Of a DNA stretch of 64,000 nucleotides, positions 7,763 through 16,087 are shown one piece after another. The number at the start of each line of letters is the position of its first letter. Positions within the stretch are counted from its first letter, which is position 1. The position numbers and the translations under genes were made by a program. The notes under the pieces were generated by a model. That model made no database searches. It was not told the origin of the DNA and saw only the letters and a list, made by a program, of their open reading frames with translations. The stretch is from Lactococcus taiwanensis (GTDB lineage: Bacteria > Bacillota > Bacilli > Lactobacillales > Streptococcaceae). The stretch spans positions 1 to 64,000 of the forward strand of contig NZ_BNDT01000001.1 of NCBI RefSeq assembly GCF_014905395.1, given 5' to 3'.

Positions 7763-7782
7763 TACTGACAGAGCTGTCAGTA
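7763..7782. repeat. Dispersed palindrome copy 4, efp leader
   Basis: TACTGACAGAGCTGTCAGTA, identical to the copy inside pepP. It ends 54 bases before the efp start codon. Confidence 0.85.
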
Positions 7783-7836
7783 GCCACGAAAGTGACAGAA
7801 TATCTAAATTTATACATACTAGGAGAAACATAAACA

Positions 7837-8394
7837 ATGGTTTTAGCAAAAGATCTTAAATCAGGCATGACATTTTTGAACGGAGACAAACTCCTGCGCG
7901 TGATGGAAGCAAGCCACCACAAACCAGGTAAAGGGAATACCATCATGCGTATGAAACTTAAAGACGTGCGCTCTGGATCAACTTTCGACGATACATACCG
8001 TCCTGAAGATAAATTTGAACAAGCTGTTATCGAAACAGTAACTGCTCAATACCTTTACTCAATGGATGATACAGCTAACTTCATGAATAATGAAACGTAT
8101 GAACAATACGAAATTCCAGTGGAACAAGTCAAAGACGAACTCCTTTATGTCCTTGAAAATACTGACGTAAAAATCCAATTTTACGGTACAGAAGTGATTG
8201 GGATCCAATTGCCAACAACAGTTGTGCTTGAAGTAACTGAAACACAACCTTCAATCAAAGGGGCTACTGTAACTGGTTCAGGTAAACCAGCAACTATGGA
8301 AACTGGTTTGGTAGTTAACGTCCCTGACTTTGTTGAAGTTGGGACAAAACTTGAAATCAATACCCAAACAGGTGAATACTTGAAACGTGCTTAA
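7837..8394 (+). CDS. efp: Elongation factor P
   Basis: 185 residues, the normal length, with three beta-barrel domains. EF-P binds between the P and E sites and relieves ribosome stalling at polyproline. The loop that reaches the peptidyl-transferase centre reads HKPGKGN, with Lys32 at the position that is modified in other bacteria (5-aminopentanol in Bacillus). The C-terminal signature [13 protein letters not shown] is present. An AGGAG ribosome-binding site precedes the start. It has two palindrome copies in its leader and one forming a hairpin directly after its stop, so it is probably a separate transcription unit. Confidence 0.97.
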   Translation: MVLAKDLKSGMTFLNGDKLLRVMEASHHKPGKGNTIMRMKLKDVRSGSTFDDTYRPEDKFEQAVIETVTAQYLYSMDDTANFMNNETYEQYEIPVEQVKDELLYVLENTDVKIQFYGTEVIGIQLPTTVVLEVTETQPSIKGATVTGSGKPATMETGLVVNVPDFVEVGTKLEINTQTGEYLKRA

Positions 8395-8408
8395 GTCGTA
8401 AGTACTTT

Positions 8409-8444
8409 GACAGATTTACTGACGGCTCTGTCAGTAAATCTGTC
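8409..8444 (+). terminator. Long hairpin after efp built on a dispersed palindrome
   Basis: GACAGATTTACTGACGG and CTGTCAGTAAATCTGTC form a 17-bp stem with one G-T pair and a 2-base loop. There is no strong T run, so it may act as an mRNA-protecting or partial termination structure. Confidence 0.55.
8417..8436. repeat. Dispersed palindrome copy 5, after efp
   Basis: TACTGACGGCTCTGTCAGTA, the core of the 8409-8444 hairpin. Confidence 0.85.
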
Positions 8445-8501
8445 GTCTTTGAACGTTGGATTCTTTACCTTTTTTAAGAAGGAAGAATTTAAAACAGTAA
8501 A

Positions 8502-8548
8502 AAAATGTGGGCATAAAAGAAGACTTTTTCTGATTTTACCCACATTTA
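8502..8548 (+). promoter_or_regulatory. Large hairpin just upstream of the asp23-like gene
   Basis: AAATGTGGG (8503-8511) pairs with CCCACATTT (8539-8547). The stem continues inward (ATAAAA with TTTTA) around a loop of roughly 15-20 bases. There is no T run, and the ribosome-binding site begins about 8 bases downstream, so it could control translation, mRNA ends or processing of the next gene. Confidence 0.5.
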
Positions 8549-8569
8549 TCGCTTAAAGAGGAAATCAAT

Positions 8570-8971
8570 ATGGCAGAAAAAACTGTACATTCTGAAGAAC
8601 TTGGTGATATTGTTATCGCACCAGAAGTTCTAGAAGTCATTATCGGCATTACAACCGCCAAAATCGATGGCGTTTATGCACTGCGCAACAAACGTTTTTC
8701 TGATCGCCTTGGAAAACAAAATGAAGGACGCGGTGTTTACATTGAATCAACAGATGATAAAGTCGCTGTAGATATCTATGTTTACCTGACTTATGGCGTA
8801 AGCGTTCCGGCAGTTGCCGCTAAAATCCAAAAAGAAGTGAAAGAAGCAGTTGCTCAAGCTACTGAGATTGTAATTGATGAAGTCAATATCCATATCGTGG
8901 GTGTCATGACTGAAAAACAAACCAAACCAGCACTTGAAGATTTGTTTGACGAGGGGTTCTTTGATGCCTAG
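8570..8971 (+). CDS. Asp23/Gls24 family envelope-stress protein (YqhY-like)
   Basis: 133 residues. The family pattern is clear: LGDIVIAPEVLEVIIGITTAKIDGVYAL at the N-terminal end (split here only for description), then alternating strands, and VNIHIVGVM before an acidic tail. Proteins of this YqhY subgroup lie upstream of nusB in Firmicutes, where loss affects fatty-acid metabolism. An AAAGAGGAAA ribosome-binding site precedes the ATG. It overlaps the preferred nusB start by 8 bases, so the two are translationally coupled. Confidence 0.9.
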   Translation: MAEKTVHSEELGDIVIAPEVLEVIIGITTAKIDGVYALRNKRFSDRLGKQNEGRGVYIESTDDKVAVDIYVYLTYGVSVPAVAAKIQKEVKEAVAQATEIVIDEVNIHIVGVMTEKQTKPALEDLFDEGFFDA

Positions 8972-9941
8972 AACGCTCACACAACACCAAATTCGCCAAC
9001 GTGCTGTTCAAACGCTTTTTAGCTATACTGTTCAAAATGAAATGGCAACAACTGTTGTCAAAGCTTTCCGAGAAAATGTTGAAAAACTTGAAGCAGTGCT
9101 TGCCCAAACCATCCGCTTTGACGTTGATTTTCGTGATGAGCGAATCACGGTCCGTAAATTTCCCAAATCCCTCTCAGAACCACTTGAGAAGATTTACGAA
9201 ATCTATGAGATTCTCGGTGTGGAAAATATCGAAAAAACAACGGTAGCTAAAGCGCTTGCTTTTATGCGCGACTTTGGTGGTTACGCTAAAAAAATGAATG
9301 AATACGAAGCCACTAACTTGTTTAGTGGCATTATGGCCAATCTTAATCTGATTCGTCTTTTTCAGATTGAACTCGATGAAGAGCCAGTCGCTCCAAAAGT
9401 ACTGGAGTTTTTGAAAAATTTGCCTGAAAAGGCTACAAGCGATGAAGCTTATGCCACTTTCAAAAAAACCTTTGCTTTTCTTCATGAAAATATTCTTGAG
9501 CGCTATTCAGAGGAACTTTTTGTACCAGCCAAATTAGCAACAGAGCTTGACGAAAAACTAGCGCAAGCAGAACAAGAAGCCCATGCTCAGACTCAGGCTT
9601 TGCTCGGACGTACTAAAACTTTCGTGCTCAATTATGATAATGAACAAGCTGGAAATTTGGACGAACCAAGCTATTTCACTACACTAGTAGATGGGGTTCT
9701 TCAGCAAAAAGAAACCCTCGATGAAAAGCTTTCTGCTTATCTCGCTAAAAATTGGAGTTTTGCTCGACTTACGTTGATTGAACAAGTTATCTTAGAAGTA
9801 TCAGCTTACGAAATTTTATTTACAGATACCCCAGATGTCGTAGCGGTAAATGAAGCCGTAGAGCTTTCTAAAGACTTTAGTGACGACAAATCCAGCCGCT
9901 TTATTAACGGAGTCTTGACTAATTTTATTAAAAAAGATTAA
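8964..9941 (+). CDS. nusB: Transcription antitermination factor NusB with a large internal insertion
   Basis: NusB with S10 binds boxA RNA in rRNA antitermination. The N-terminal helix (HQIRQRAVQTLFSY) and the C-terminal helical bundle (NWSFARLTLIEQVILEVSAYEI, then PDVVAVNEAVELSKDFS, FINGVLTNF) are clearly NusB (strings shown by segment). Between them lie about 190 extra residues, mostly charged and helical with a Gln/Glu/Ala-rich segment, giving about 325 residues against the usual 130-190. An upstream ATG at 8934 is in frame, but GAGGGG at 8951-8956 supports 8964. No frameshift or stop is needed, so the insertion appears to be translated. It is coupled to the asp23-like gene and ended by a good terminator. 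Confidence 0.85.
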   Translation: MPRTLTQHQIRQRAVQTLFSYTVQNEMATTVVKAFRENVEKLEAVLAQTIRFDVDFRDERITVRKFPKSLSEPLEKIYEIYEILGVENIEKTTVAKALAFMRDFGGYAKKMNEYEATNLFSGIMANLNLIRLFQIELDEEPVAPKVLEFLKNLPEKATSDEAYATFKKTFAFLHENILERYSEELFVPAKLATELDEKLAQAEQEAHAQTQALLGRTKTFVLNYDNEQAGNLDEPSYFTTLVDGVLQQKETLDEKLSAYLAKNWSFARLTLIEQVILEVSAYEILFTDTPDVVAVNEAVELSKDFSDDKSSRFINGVLTNFIKKD

Positions 9942-9948
9942 TAACTCG

Positions 9949-9980
9949 AACCTTATTAGTTCTACTAATGAGGTTTTTTT
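9949..9980 (+). terminator. Terminator of the asp23-nusB unit
   Basis: AACCTTATTAG and CTAATGAGGTT form an 11-bp stem with one G-T pair, followed by seven T. Confidence 0.88.
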
Positions 9981-10092
9981 ATTCTCTAAAATATGTTTTG
10001 TAATCCAATCATAATGTTTGGGTTTTACTGTAAAAAAATTTATTTTTTCTGAAAAGTCGCAATTGATAGTGGTATATCAATGAGAAATAGGT

Positions 10093-10127
10093 TATAATGA
10101 GAAAAGAAATACTAGAAACCGTTTTCT
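10093..10127 (+). promoter_or_regulatory. malQ promoter -10 with a CRE-like palindrome
   Basis: TATAAT lies at 10093-10098. AGAAACCGTTTTCT (10114-10127) is a palindrome with a central CG that matches the CcpA catabolite-responsive consensus with two mismatches. Its place just after the transcription start suggests carbon repression of the glucan genes. Confidence 0.5.
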
Positions 10128-10157
10128 TGTAGTAAAAATAATAATTGGAGGTATAAA

Positions 10158-12161
10158 ATGTCAGCTGATTTTACTCTAACCGGAGGTGAACACAATGCCT
10201 TTCATACGGGATTAGCCATACCCGTTTTTTCGCTAAGAACAGAGCAATCTAGCGGAGTCGGACAGTTCTCAGATTTAAAAAAATTAGCCGATTTTGCTAA
10301 AAAGACCCAAATGGATGTCATCCAGTTGTTACCTATCAACGACACGACGACCTTTATGGATTGGCGAGATTCTTATCCTTATCGCGCCATCTCTGTTTTT
10401 GCTCTTCATCCTATTTATCTTGATATCCATAACTTCCAACCTTACTATACAAAATTACAAAAACAAAGATTGGCAGAAGCGGAAGCAGAATTAAACGAGC
10501 TGGAGCAACTTGACTACGAGCGAGTCTTGGCACTAAAATGGCAATATGCAAAGTTCATTTATCGCAAATGTGCTGTAAAAGTGAAAGATACAGCCGCCTA
10601 TTTAGAATTTTATGAAAAAAATAAAAATTGGTTAGAACCCTATGCGGTCTTTTCTTATCTGCGCGATAAATATAAAACGGCTGATTTTACTAAATGGAAA
10701 ACTTATGCTAGCTATTCAAGTGACTACTATAAGCAGTTACAAGAAAATAAAGATGCAGCCAAAAAATTAGATCTTCTTATTTTTGTACAATACTTACTTC
10801 ATCAACAGTTAACAGATGCGGTGTACTATTGTCACAGCTTAGGGATTGCTCTGAAGGGGGACATTGCGATTGGCATTGCTCATGATTCCGTTGATGCTTG
10901 GACGAATCCTAACCTCTTTCATCTTGAAATGCAAACCGGAGCACCACCTGATGCCTTTTCAATGACGGGTCAAAATTGGGGTTTTCCAACCTACAATTGG
11001 GCGGAAATGGCAAAAGAAAATTATGACTGGTGGAAAAAGCGGTTATTAGCCATGGCTGAATATTTTGATGCTTACCGTCTAGACCATATTCTTGGTTTTT
11101 TTCGGATTTGGGAGATTCCAGCGGAGGCCATACGCGGACTTTTGGGGCAATTTTCTCCTGCTCTTGCTCTGAGCCCTGAAGAAATTGAGCAAAATTATGG
11201 AATTCCGTTCAGAGAATGGGGAATAGAACGTTTCACAGAGCCATTTATAAAAGATTGGGTCATTGACGAAATCTTCGGTAGAGATAACCGTGACACGGTC
11301 ATACAAAACTTTTTAAACTACAAAGGGCATGGTAATTATGAGTTTAACACCTCCTATAATTCTCAGAAAAAAATTGAGCGTGCTCCCCTCGCTGATTGGT
11401 TGAAAGAAGGACTTTATATTCTTCATGAGAATGTTATTTTCTTAAAGGATCATACCAACGATCACCTCTATCATCCTCGAATTACGTTTACCTCAACAAT
11501 TAGTTTTCGAGAATTTGGTGAAGATTATAAAAAACGGTTAGAAAAACTTTATAATGATTATTTCTATGGAAGAAATGATTTAATTTGGCAAGAAGAAGCC
11601 TACAAAAAATTACCAATTCTAAAAGAAGCTACGGCTATGGTAGCTTGTGGTGAAGATCTTGGCATGGTCCCAGAAAATGTTCCGGATGTGATGTATCGGC
11701 TAGGTATACTACGATTAATTATCGAACGCATGCCATCAGATAATAGTTTCGTCAATCCTCTACAGTATGCCCCCTACCTGTCAGTTGTTACGACTTCAAG
11801 TCATGATACAAGCCCTTTAAGGGCCTGGTGGGAAGAAGATTATTTTCGGACGCAACGTTATTATAATGAGATTATGGGTTGGCAGGGAGCCGCACCAAAA
11901 CAGGCGACCGTAGAAATTGTTAAAGAAATTATTGGCCGACATTTAAGCTCTAATGCAATGATGGTGATCTTGCCGCTTCAGGATTGGTTAGCGCTGGATG
12001 AACAGCTCCGAAAAGAAAATCCACAGAGTGAACAAATTAATATTCCTTCTGAACCCTTTCATTATTGGCGCTATCGTCTTCACTGCACCATTGAGTCACT
12101 CCTTGAAAATGAGGAGTGGACAGATTTCTTAGCTCGATTTGTTTCAGCACATCGAAAATAA
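10158..12161 (+). CDS. malQ: 4-alpha-glucanotransferase (amylomaltase)
   Basis: 667 residues, GH77. It transfers maltodextrin chains between acceptors and releases glucose. The catalytic residues are in YRLDHILGFFRIWEIP (nucleophile Asp), ACGEDLGMVP (acid Glu) and SSHDTSPLR (stabilising Asp). LPINDTTTFMDWRDSYPYRA is the usual substrate-site segment. It is longer than the E. coli-type domain minimum but has no separate starch-binding domain. An ATTGGAGG ribosome-binding site precedes the start. It stands directly upstream of glgC (90 bases) in the place where many Firmicutes have the branching enzyme glgB, so it probably shares their regulation. Confidence 0.93.
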   Translation: MSADFTLTGGEHNAFHTGLAIPVFSLRTEQSSGVGQFSDLKKLADFAKKTQMDVIQLLPINDTTTFMDWRDSYPYRAISVFALHPIYLDIHNFQPYYTKLQKQRLAEAEAELNELEQLDYERVLALKWQYAKFIYRKCAVKVKDTAAYLEFYEKNKNWLEPYAVFSYLRDKYKTADFTKWKTYASYSSDYYKQLQENKDAAKKLDLLIFVQYLLHQQLTDAVYYCHSLGIALKGDIAIGIAHDSVDAWTNPNLFHLEMQTGAPPDAFSMTGQNWGFPTYNWAEMAKENYDWWKKRLLAMAEYFDAYRLDHILGFFRIWEIPAEAIRGLLGQFSPALALSPEEIEQNYGIPFREWGIERFTEPFIKDWVIDEIFGRDNRDTVIQNFLNYKGHGNYEFNTSYNSQKKIERAPLADWLKEGLYILHENVIFLKDHTNDHLYHPRITFTSTISFREFGEDYKKRLEKLYNDYFYGRNDLIWQEEAYKKLPILKEATAMVACGEDLGMVPENVPDVMYRLGILRLIIERMPSDNSFVNPLQYAPYLSVVTTSSHDTSPLRAWWEEDYFRTQRYYNEIMGWQGAAPKQATVEIVKEIIGRHLSSNAMMVILPLQDWLALDEQLRKENPQSEQINIPSEPFHYWRYRLHCTIESLLENEEWTDFLARFVSAHRK

Positions 12162-12251
12162 AGGATAAGCGTATTATTTTGTTTTATAAGAAAAAAATTA
12201 TAAAATATTAAGAAATATGATAAAGTTTATAAAAATGGAGGTTTAATTCAT

Positions 12252-13394
12252 ATGGCAACAGAAATGCTCGGACTTATCCTTGCTGGCGGGCAAGGAACAC
12301 GCCTTGGGAAGCTTACAAAAGATGTAGCTAAACCAGCTGTACCTTTCGGCGGACGTTACCGCATCATAGATTTTGCGCTTTCTAACTGTGCAAATTCTAA
12401 TGTGAAAAATGTGGGGGTTATCACTCAATATCAGCCGCTCACATTAAATGCCCATATTGGAAATGGCTCACCTTGGGGATTAAATGGAATTAATAGTGGT
12501 GTGACCATCCTTCAACCTTATTCATCTCAAGAAGGTTCAAAGTGGTTCGAGGGGACTTCACATGCAGTTTATCAGAACATTGCTTATATTGACCAACAAA
12601 ATCCAGAATATGTCTTGATTTTATCTGGAGACCATATCTATAAAATGGATTACGAGGCCATGCTCGAAAGTCATAAAGAACGTGGCGCAAGTCTTACTGT
12701 ATCCGTCATGGAAGTACCGCTTGAAGAAGCAAGCCGTTTTGGGATTATGAATACTGATGATAATGATCGGATTATTGAATTTGAAGAAAAACCTAAAAAT
12801 CCAAAATCGAACCTTGCCTCAATGGGAATTTACATTTTTAACTGGAAGAGGCTGCGTGAAGTCTTAGTAAATGGTTATTCTAAAGGAAATCCAATGGAGG
12901 ATTTCGGAGGAGATGTAATTCCTGCTTATATTGAAGCGGGTGAAAATGTCTTTGCCTACCGTTTTAAAGGCTATTGGAAAGATGTCGGAACAATTGATTC
13001 GCTACACCAATCCAGCATGGAATTTTTAAGTTTGGACAATGAATTAAACATTACGGATAAATCCTGGCGAATTTATTCACGCAATGATATTTCCGCTCCA
13101 CAATTTATTACAGAAAAGGCCGAAATCCAAGATGCTTTAATCGGGGATGGTTGCTATATTGATGGCTCAGTTAAACATTCTATCTTGTCACAAAATGTTC
13201 ATGTTCAAGAGGGGACATTAATTGAAAATAGCTTTATCATGTCGGGTACTTTTATTGGGTCCAATGTGGTCATAAAGAATGCTATCGTGGGAGAAAACGC
13301 GAAAATTGGGGATAACGTGCAAGTGATTGGTGAGGGAGAAATCGCCGTCATCGGACACGGAGAAATAAAGGGGGAAGATAAAAATGAACAATAG
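12252..13394 (+). CDS. glgC: Glucose-1-phosphate adenylyltransferase, catalytic subunit
   Basis: 380 residues. It makes ADP-glucose from ATP and glucose-1-phosphate, the committed step of glycogen synthesis. Nucleotide loop [13 protein letters not shown] at the N-terminus, GTSHAVYQN and [11 protein letters not shown] in the catalytic domain, and a C-terminal left-handed beta-helix of hexapeptide repeats ([11 protein letters not shown] onward). A strong GGAGG ribosome-binding site lies 10 bases upstream. Its stop overlaps glgD by 11 bases. It works with GlgD as a heterotetramer in related bacteria. Confidence 0.95.
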   Translation: MATEMLGLILAGGQGTRLGKLTKDVAKPAVPFGGRYRIIDFALSNCANSNVKNVGVITQYQPLTLNAHIGNGSPWGLNGINSGVTILQPYSSQEGSKWFEGTSHAVYQNIAYIDQQNPEYVLILSGDHIYKMDYEAMLESHKERGASLTVSVMEVPLEEASRFGIMNTDDNDRIIEFEEKPKNPKSNLASMGIYIFNWKRLREVLVNGYSKGNPMEDFGGDVIPAYIEAGENVFAYRFKGYWKDVGTIDSLHQSSMEFLSLDNELNITDKSWRIYSRNDISAPQFITEKAEIQDALIGDGCYIDGSVKHSILSQNVHVQEGTLIENSFIMSGTFIGSNVVIKNAIVGENAKIGDNVQVIGEGEIAVIGHGEIKGEDKNEQ

Positions 13395-14526
13395 TAACAA
13401 AATGGCAGCCATTTTATCCAATGTTTCATCAAGTAATGCACTTTATCCACTGACGAGTGAACGACCAATTGCGACGCTTCCCTTTGATTGTAAGTATCGC
13501 ATGATTGATTTTCCACTGTCTTCACTTTCGAATGCGCATGTGGATAATATTTTAATGACTTTTAATCAAGGCGAGACACAATCCGTTTTTGATCACCTTG
13601 GCTCTGGTGGTGAGTGGGGCTTAGATGGGTTTAAAAGCCGTTATTTTGTCTACCTCCAAGAAGACTTCCAGCGTTTGAAAGATCAAGGCAAAGAGTATTT
13701 TGCTCAACAATTGAGCTTTTTGAAAAAATCAAAAGCCCCTTATACAGTGCTCTTGGGAAGCAAATTCATTTGCAATGTTGATTTGAATGCGGTCTTGAAG
13801 ATTCATAAGTTGGCTGGAAAAGAAATTACCGCCGTTTATAAAAAAGTCAGCCCTGATTTAGCAGGAGCTTATGATACGATTCTTCGCTTTGATGAGTCGG
13901 GTAAAATGACCAACTGTTATAAAAATCAACTGGAAGACCCTCAAGAAAAAGAAGCATTATGTCTTAATATTTTTATCGTGAATACTGCTTGTCTGATTGA
14001 TTTCTTGGAAAAAATGCAGAAAGCCGGAGAACTCGCTTCAGTTTCCCACCTTTTGAGAGTACACATGAAAGAGTACGATGTGAATACGTATGAGTATACA
14101 GGCTATATGAGCAATATTACGGATATCAAATCTTATTATGATGCAAATATGGTGATGTTAGATTCGGCTAATTTTACTTCCCTTTTGTATGGCAGTCAGC
14201 CAATTTATACTAAAATAAAAAACGAAGTCCCCACTTACTTTTCTAAAGAAAGCAAGGTTGTGAAAAGTCAGCTCGGCTCAGGAGGAATTATTGAGGGAGA
14301 AATCAGAAGCTCGCTTATCTCACGCGGGGCAAAAGTACAAAAGGATGCCTTGATTGAGCACACCTTAATTTTTACTAACAGTCTTGTAAAATCTGGAGCT
14401 AAAATTCAGTATGCGATTATTGATAAAAATGTTGTCGTAGAAAATAATGTAAAAATTATTGGAACACCAGATAAGCCAGTAGTAATCCCTAAAGGAACAG
14501 TTGTTGCAGAAGATGTTCTTGAATAA
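13384..14526 (+). CDS. glgD: Glucose-1-phosphate adenylyltransferase, GlgD regulatory subunit
   Basis: 380 residues, homologous to GlgC over its whole length, but the nucleotide loop G-G-x-G-x-R-L is replaced by [17 protein letters not shown], so it is not expected to be catalytic on its own. This loss is typical of GlgD, which modulates the affinity and activity of GlgC. The C-terminal beta-helix is kept ([18 protein letters not shown]). It overlaps glgC by 11 bases with AGGGGGAAG as ribosome-binding site, so the subunits should be made in similar amounts. Confidence 0.93.
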   Translation: MNNSNKMAAILSNVSSSNALYPLTSERPIATLPFDCKYRMIDFPLSSLSNAHVDNILMTFNQGETQSVFDHLGSGGEWGLDGFKSRYFVYLQEDFQRLKDQGKEYFAQQLSFLKKSKAPYTVLLGSKFICNVDLNAVLKIHKLAGKEITAVYKKVSPDLAGAYDTILRFDESGKMTNCYKNQLEDPQEKEALCLNIFIVNTACLIDFLEKMQKAGELASVSHLLRVHMKEYDVNTYEYTGYMSNITDIKSYYDANMVMLDSANFTSLLYGSQPIYTKIKNEVPTYFSKESKVVKSQLGSGGIIEGEIRSSLISRGAKVQKDALIEHTLIFTNSLVKSGAKIQYAIIDKNVVVENNVKIIGTPDKPVVIPKGTVVAEDVLE

Positions 14527-14588
14527 ATAAAAAGGGTGGAACTGCCTACTTTTCTACTTCATAAAGAAGGAGAACGAAAACAAAGAGA

Positions 14589-16049
14589 ATGGAAAACGAA
14601 ATGAAAATTTTATTTGCTTCTAGTGAGTGCGCACCCTTCTTTAAAACCGGGGGATTAGGGGATGTAACAGGAGCACTGCCAAAAGAATTGGCAAAGAAAA
14701 AAGAAATCTCAGAGGTCGCAGTCATCCTGCCTTATTTTAAAAGTGAAATGAAGAGCGAATATATCGAACTTTTACAGGATGAATTTTACGATTTTGTAGA
14801 CGTTGGATGGCGTCGTGAATACGTAGGAGTAAAGAGCCTAGGAAAAGATGGAGTAAAATATTACTTTTTAGATAATGAACACTACTTTGGACGAGGGCAG
14901 CTTTATGGCTACTATGATGACGGAGAGCGTTTTGCTTTCTTTGATCTTGCTGTCTGTACACTTTTAGAGCGTTTGGATTTTATTCCTGATATTTTACACG
15001 TTAACGATTGGCAAACTGCTATGATTCCCTTCTTGTTGAAAGAGAAATTTTCTTGGATCAAAGCTTATCATAAAATCAAGTCCATCCTAACAATCCATAA
15101 TATTGAGTTTCAAGGAATTATGCAAGGTACCGCATTAACTGAGCTTTTTGGTATGGGAATGGAGCGTTATTTTGAAGGAGTGGTCCGCCATAATGGCATG
15201 TTGAATATGCTGAAGACGGGTATTTTATACGCTGACCGAGTAAATACGGTATCTCCTAGTTATGCAAAAGAAATCCAAACCTCTGCTTTTGGCTGTGGCT
15301 TAGATCCTATTCTCCAATATGTTAAAGGAAAGGTATCTGGCATTCTCAATGGGATTGATTATGAAATCTACAATCCTGAAACAGATATCCACCTTGCTCA
15401 TCATTTTACAGTGGATGACCGCATTGGAAAAGCTAAAATGAAAGAAAGTTTGCAAAAGCGGGTAGGGCTTCCCGTCAAAGCAGAAACACCGCTTTTAGGA
15501 ATAGTGTCACGCCTTACGAATCAGAAAGGTTTTGATCTTGTCTTAACCCAACTTGAGACATTATTACAGGAAGACCTTCAAATTGTCTTATTGGGGACGG
15601 GTTTTCCAGAAATCGAAACGGCTTTTAAGCACTTTGCTCAACAATATCCTGATAAAATTTCAGCCAATATTGCATTTGATCTTCAGTTTGCACAGGAAAT
15701 ATATGCTGGTTCAGACTTCTTCTTAATGCCTTCAGCTTTCGAACCTTGTGGTCTTTCACAAATGATTGCAATGCGATATGGGACTTTGCCGATTGTTCAT
15801 GAAATTGGAGGACTGAAAGATACTGTTGTACCATTTAATCCCAATACTAAAAAGGGGACGGGCTTTGGCTTTGTTAATTTTGATGGGTATGTGTTAAAGG
15901 ACACCATTATGAGGGCGCTTCTTCTTTATAGGAACTCACCTCAGGTGATGAATCAACTGATAAAGGCAGCTATGCTGGAAGATTTTTCTTGGGAAAATAA
16001 ATCGCAACGTTATGTTGAGCTTTATCAATCCGTGGAAAATGAGAGATAA
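14589..16049 (+). CDS. glgA: Glycogen synthase (ADP-glucose)
   Basis: 486 residues, GT5. It adds glucose from ADP-glucose to the non-reducing end of alpha-1,4-glucan. The N-terminal KTGGLGDV loop binds ADP-glucose; the C-terminal domain has the E-xx-GLxQ region as FEPCGLSQMIAMRYG. Two ATGs are possible (14589 and 14601); GAAGGAG lies at 14566-14572, 16 bases before the first, and AAAGAGA sits directly against it, so the start is uncertain by four residues. Third gene of the operon, 62 bases after glgD and 38 before glgP. Confidence 0.94.
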   Translation: MENEMKILFASSECAPFFKTGGLGDVTGALPKELAKKKEISEVAVILPYFKSEMKSEYIELLQDEFYDFVDVGWRREYVGVKSLGKDGVKYYFLDNEHYFGRGQLYGYYDDGERFAFFDLAVCTLLERLDFIPDILHVNDWQTAMIPFLLKEKFSWIKAYHKIKSILTIHNIEFQGIMQGTALTELFGMGMERYFEGVVRHNGMLNMLKTGILYADRVNTVSPSYAKEIQTSAFGCGLDPILQYVKGKVSGILNGIDYEIYNPETDIHLAHHFTVDDRIGKAKMKESLQKRVGLPVKAETPLLGIVSRLTNQKGFDLVLTQLETLLQEDLQIVLLGTGFPEIETAFKHFAQQYPDKISANIAFDLQFAQEIYAGSDFFLMPSAFEPCGLSQMIAMRYGTLPIVHEIGGLKDTVVPFNPNTKKGTGFGFVNFDGYVLKDTIMRALLLYRNSPQVMNQLIKAAMLEDFSWENKSQRYVELYQSVENER

Positions 16050-16087
16050 GTTCAATTCAATCAAGAGCTTGTAAAAAGGAGGGGTGC

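Noticed and set aside
13384-14526. glgD as a damaged glgC copy
   Set aside because: The loss of the nucleotide loop is the normal state of GlgD in Firmicutes and the rest of the frame is intact.
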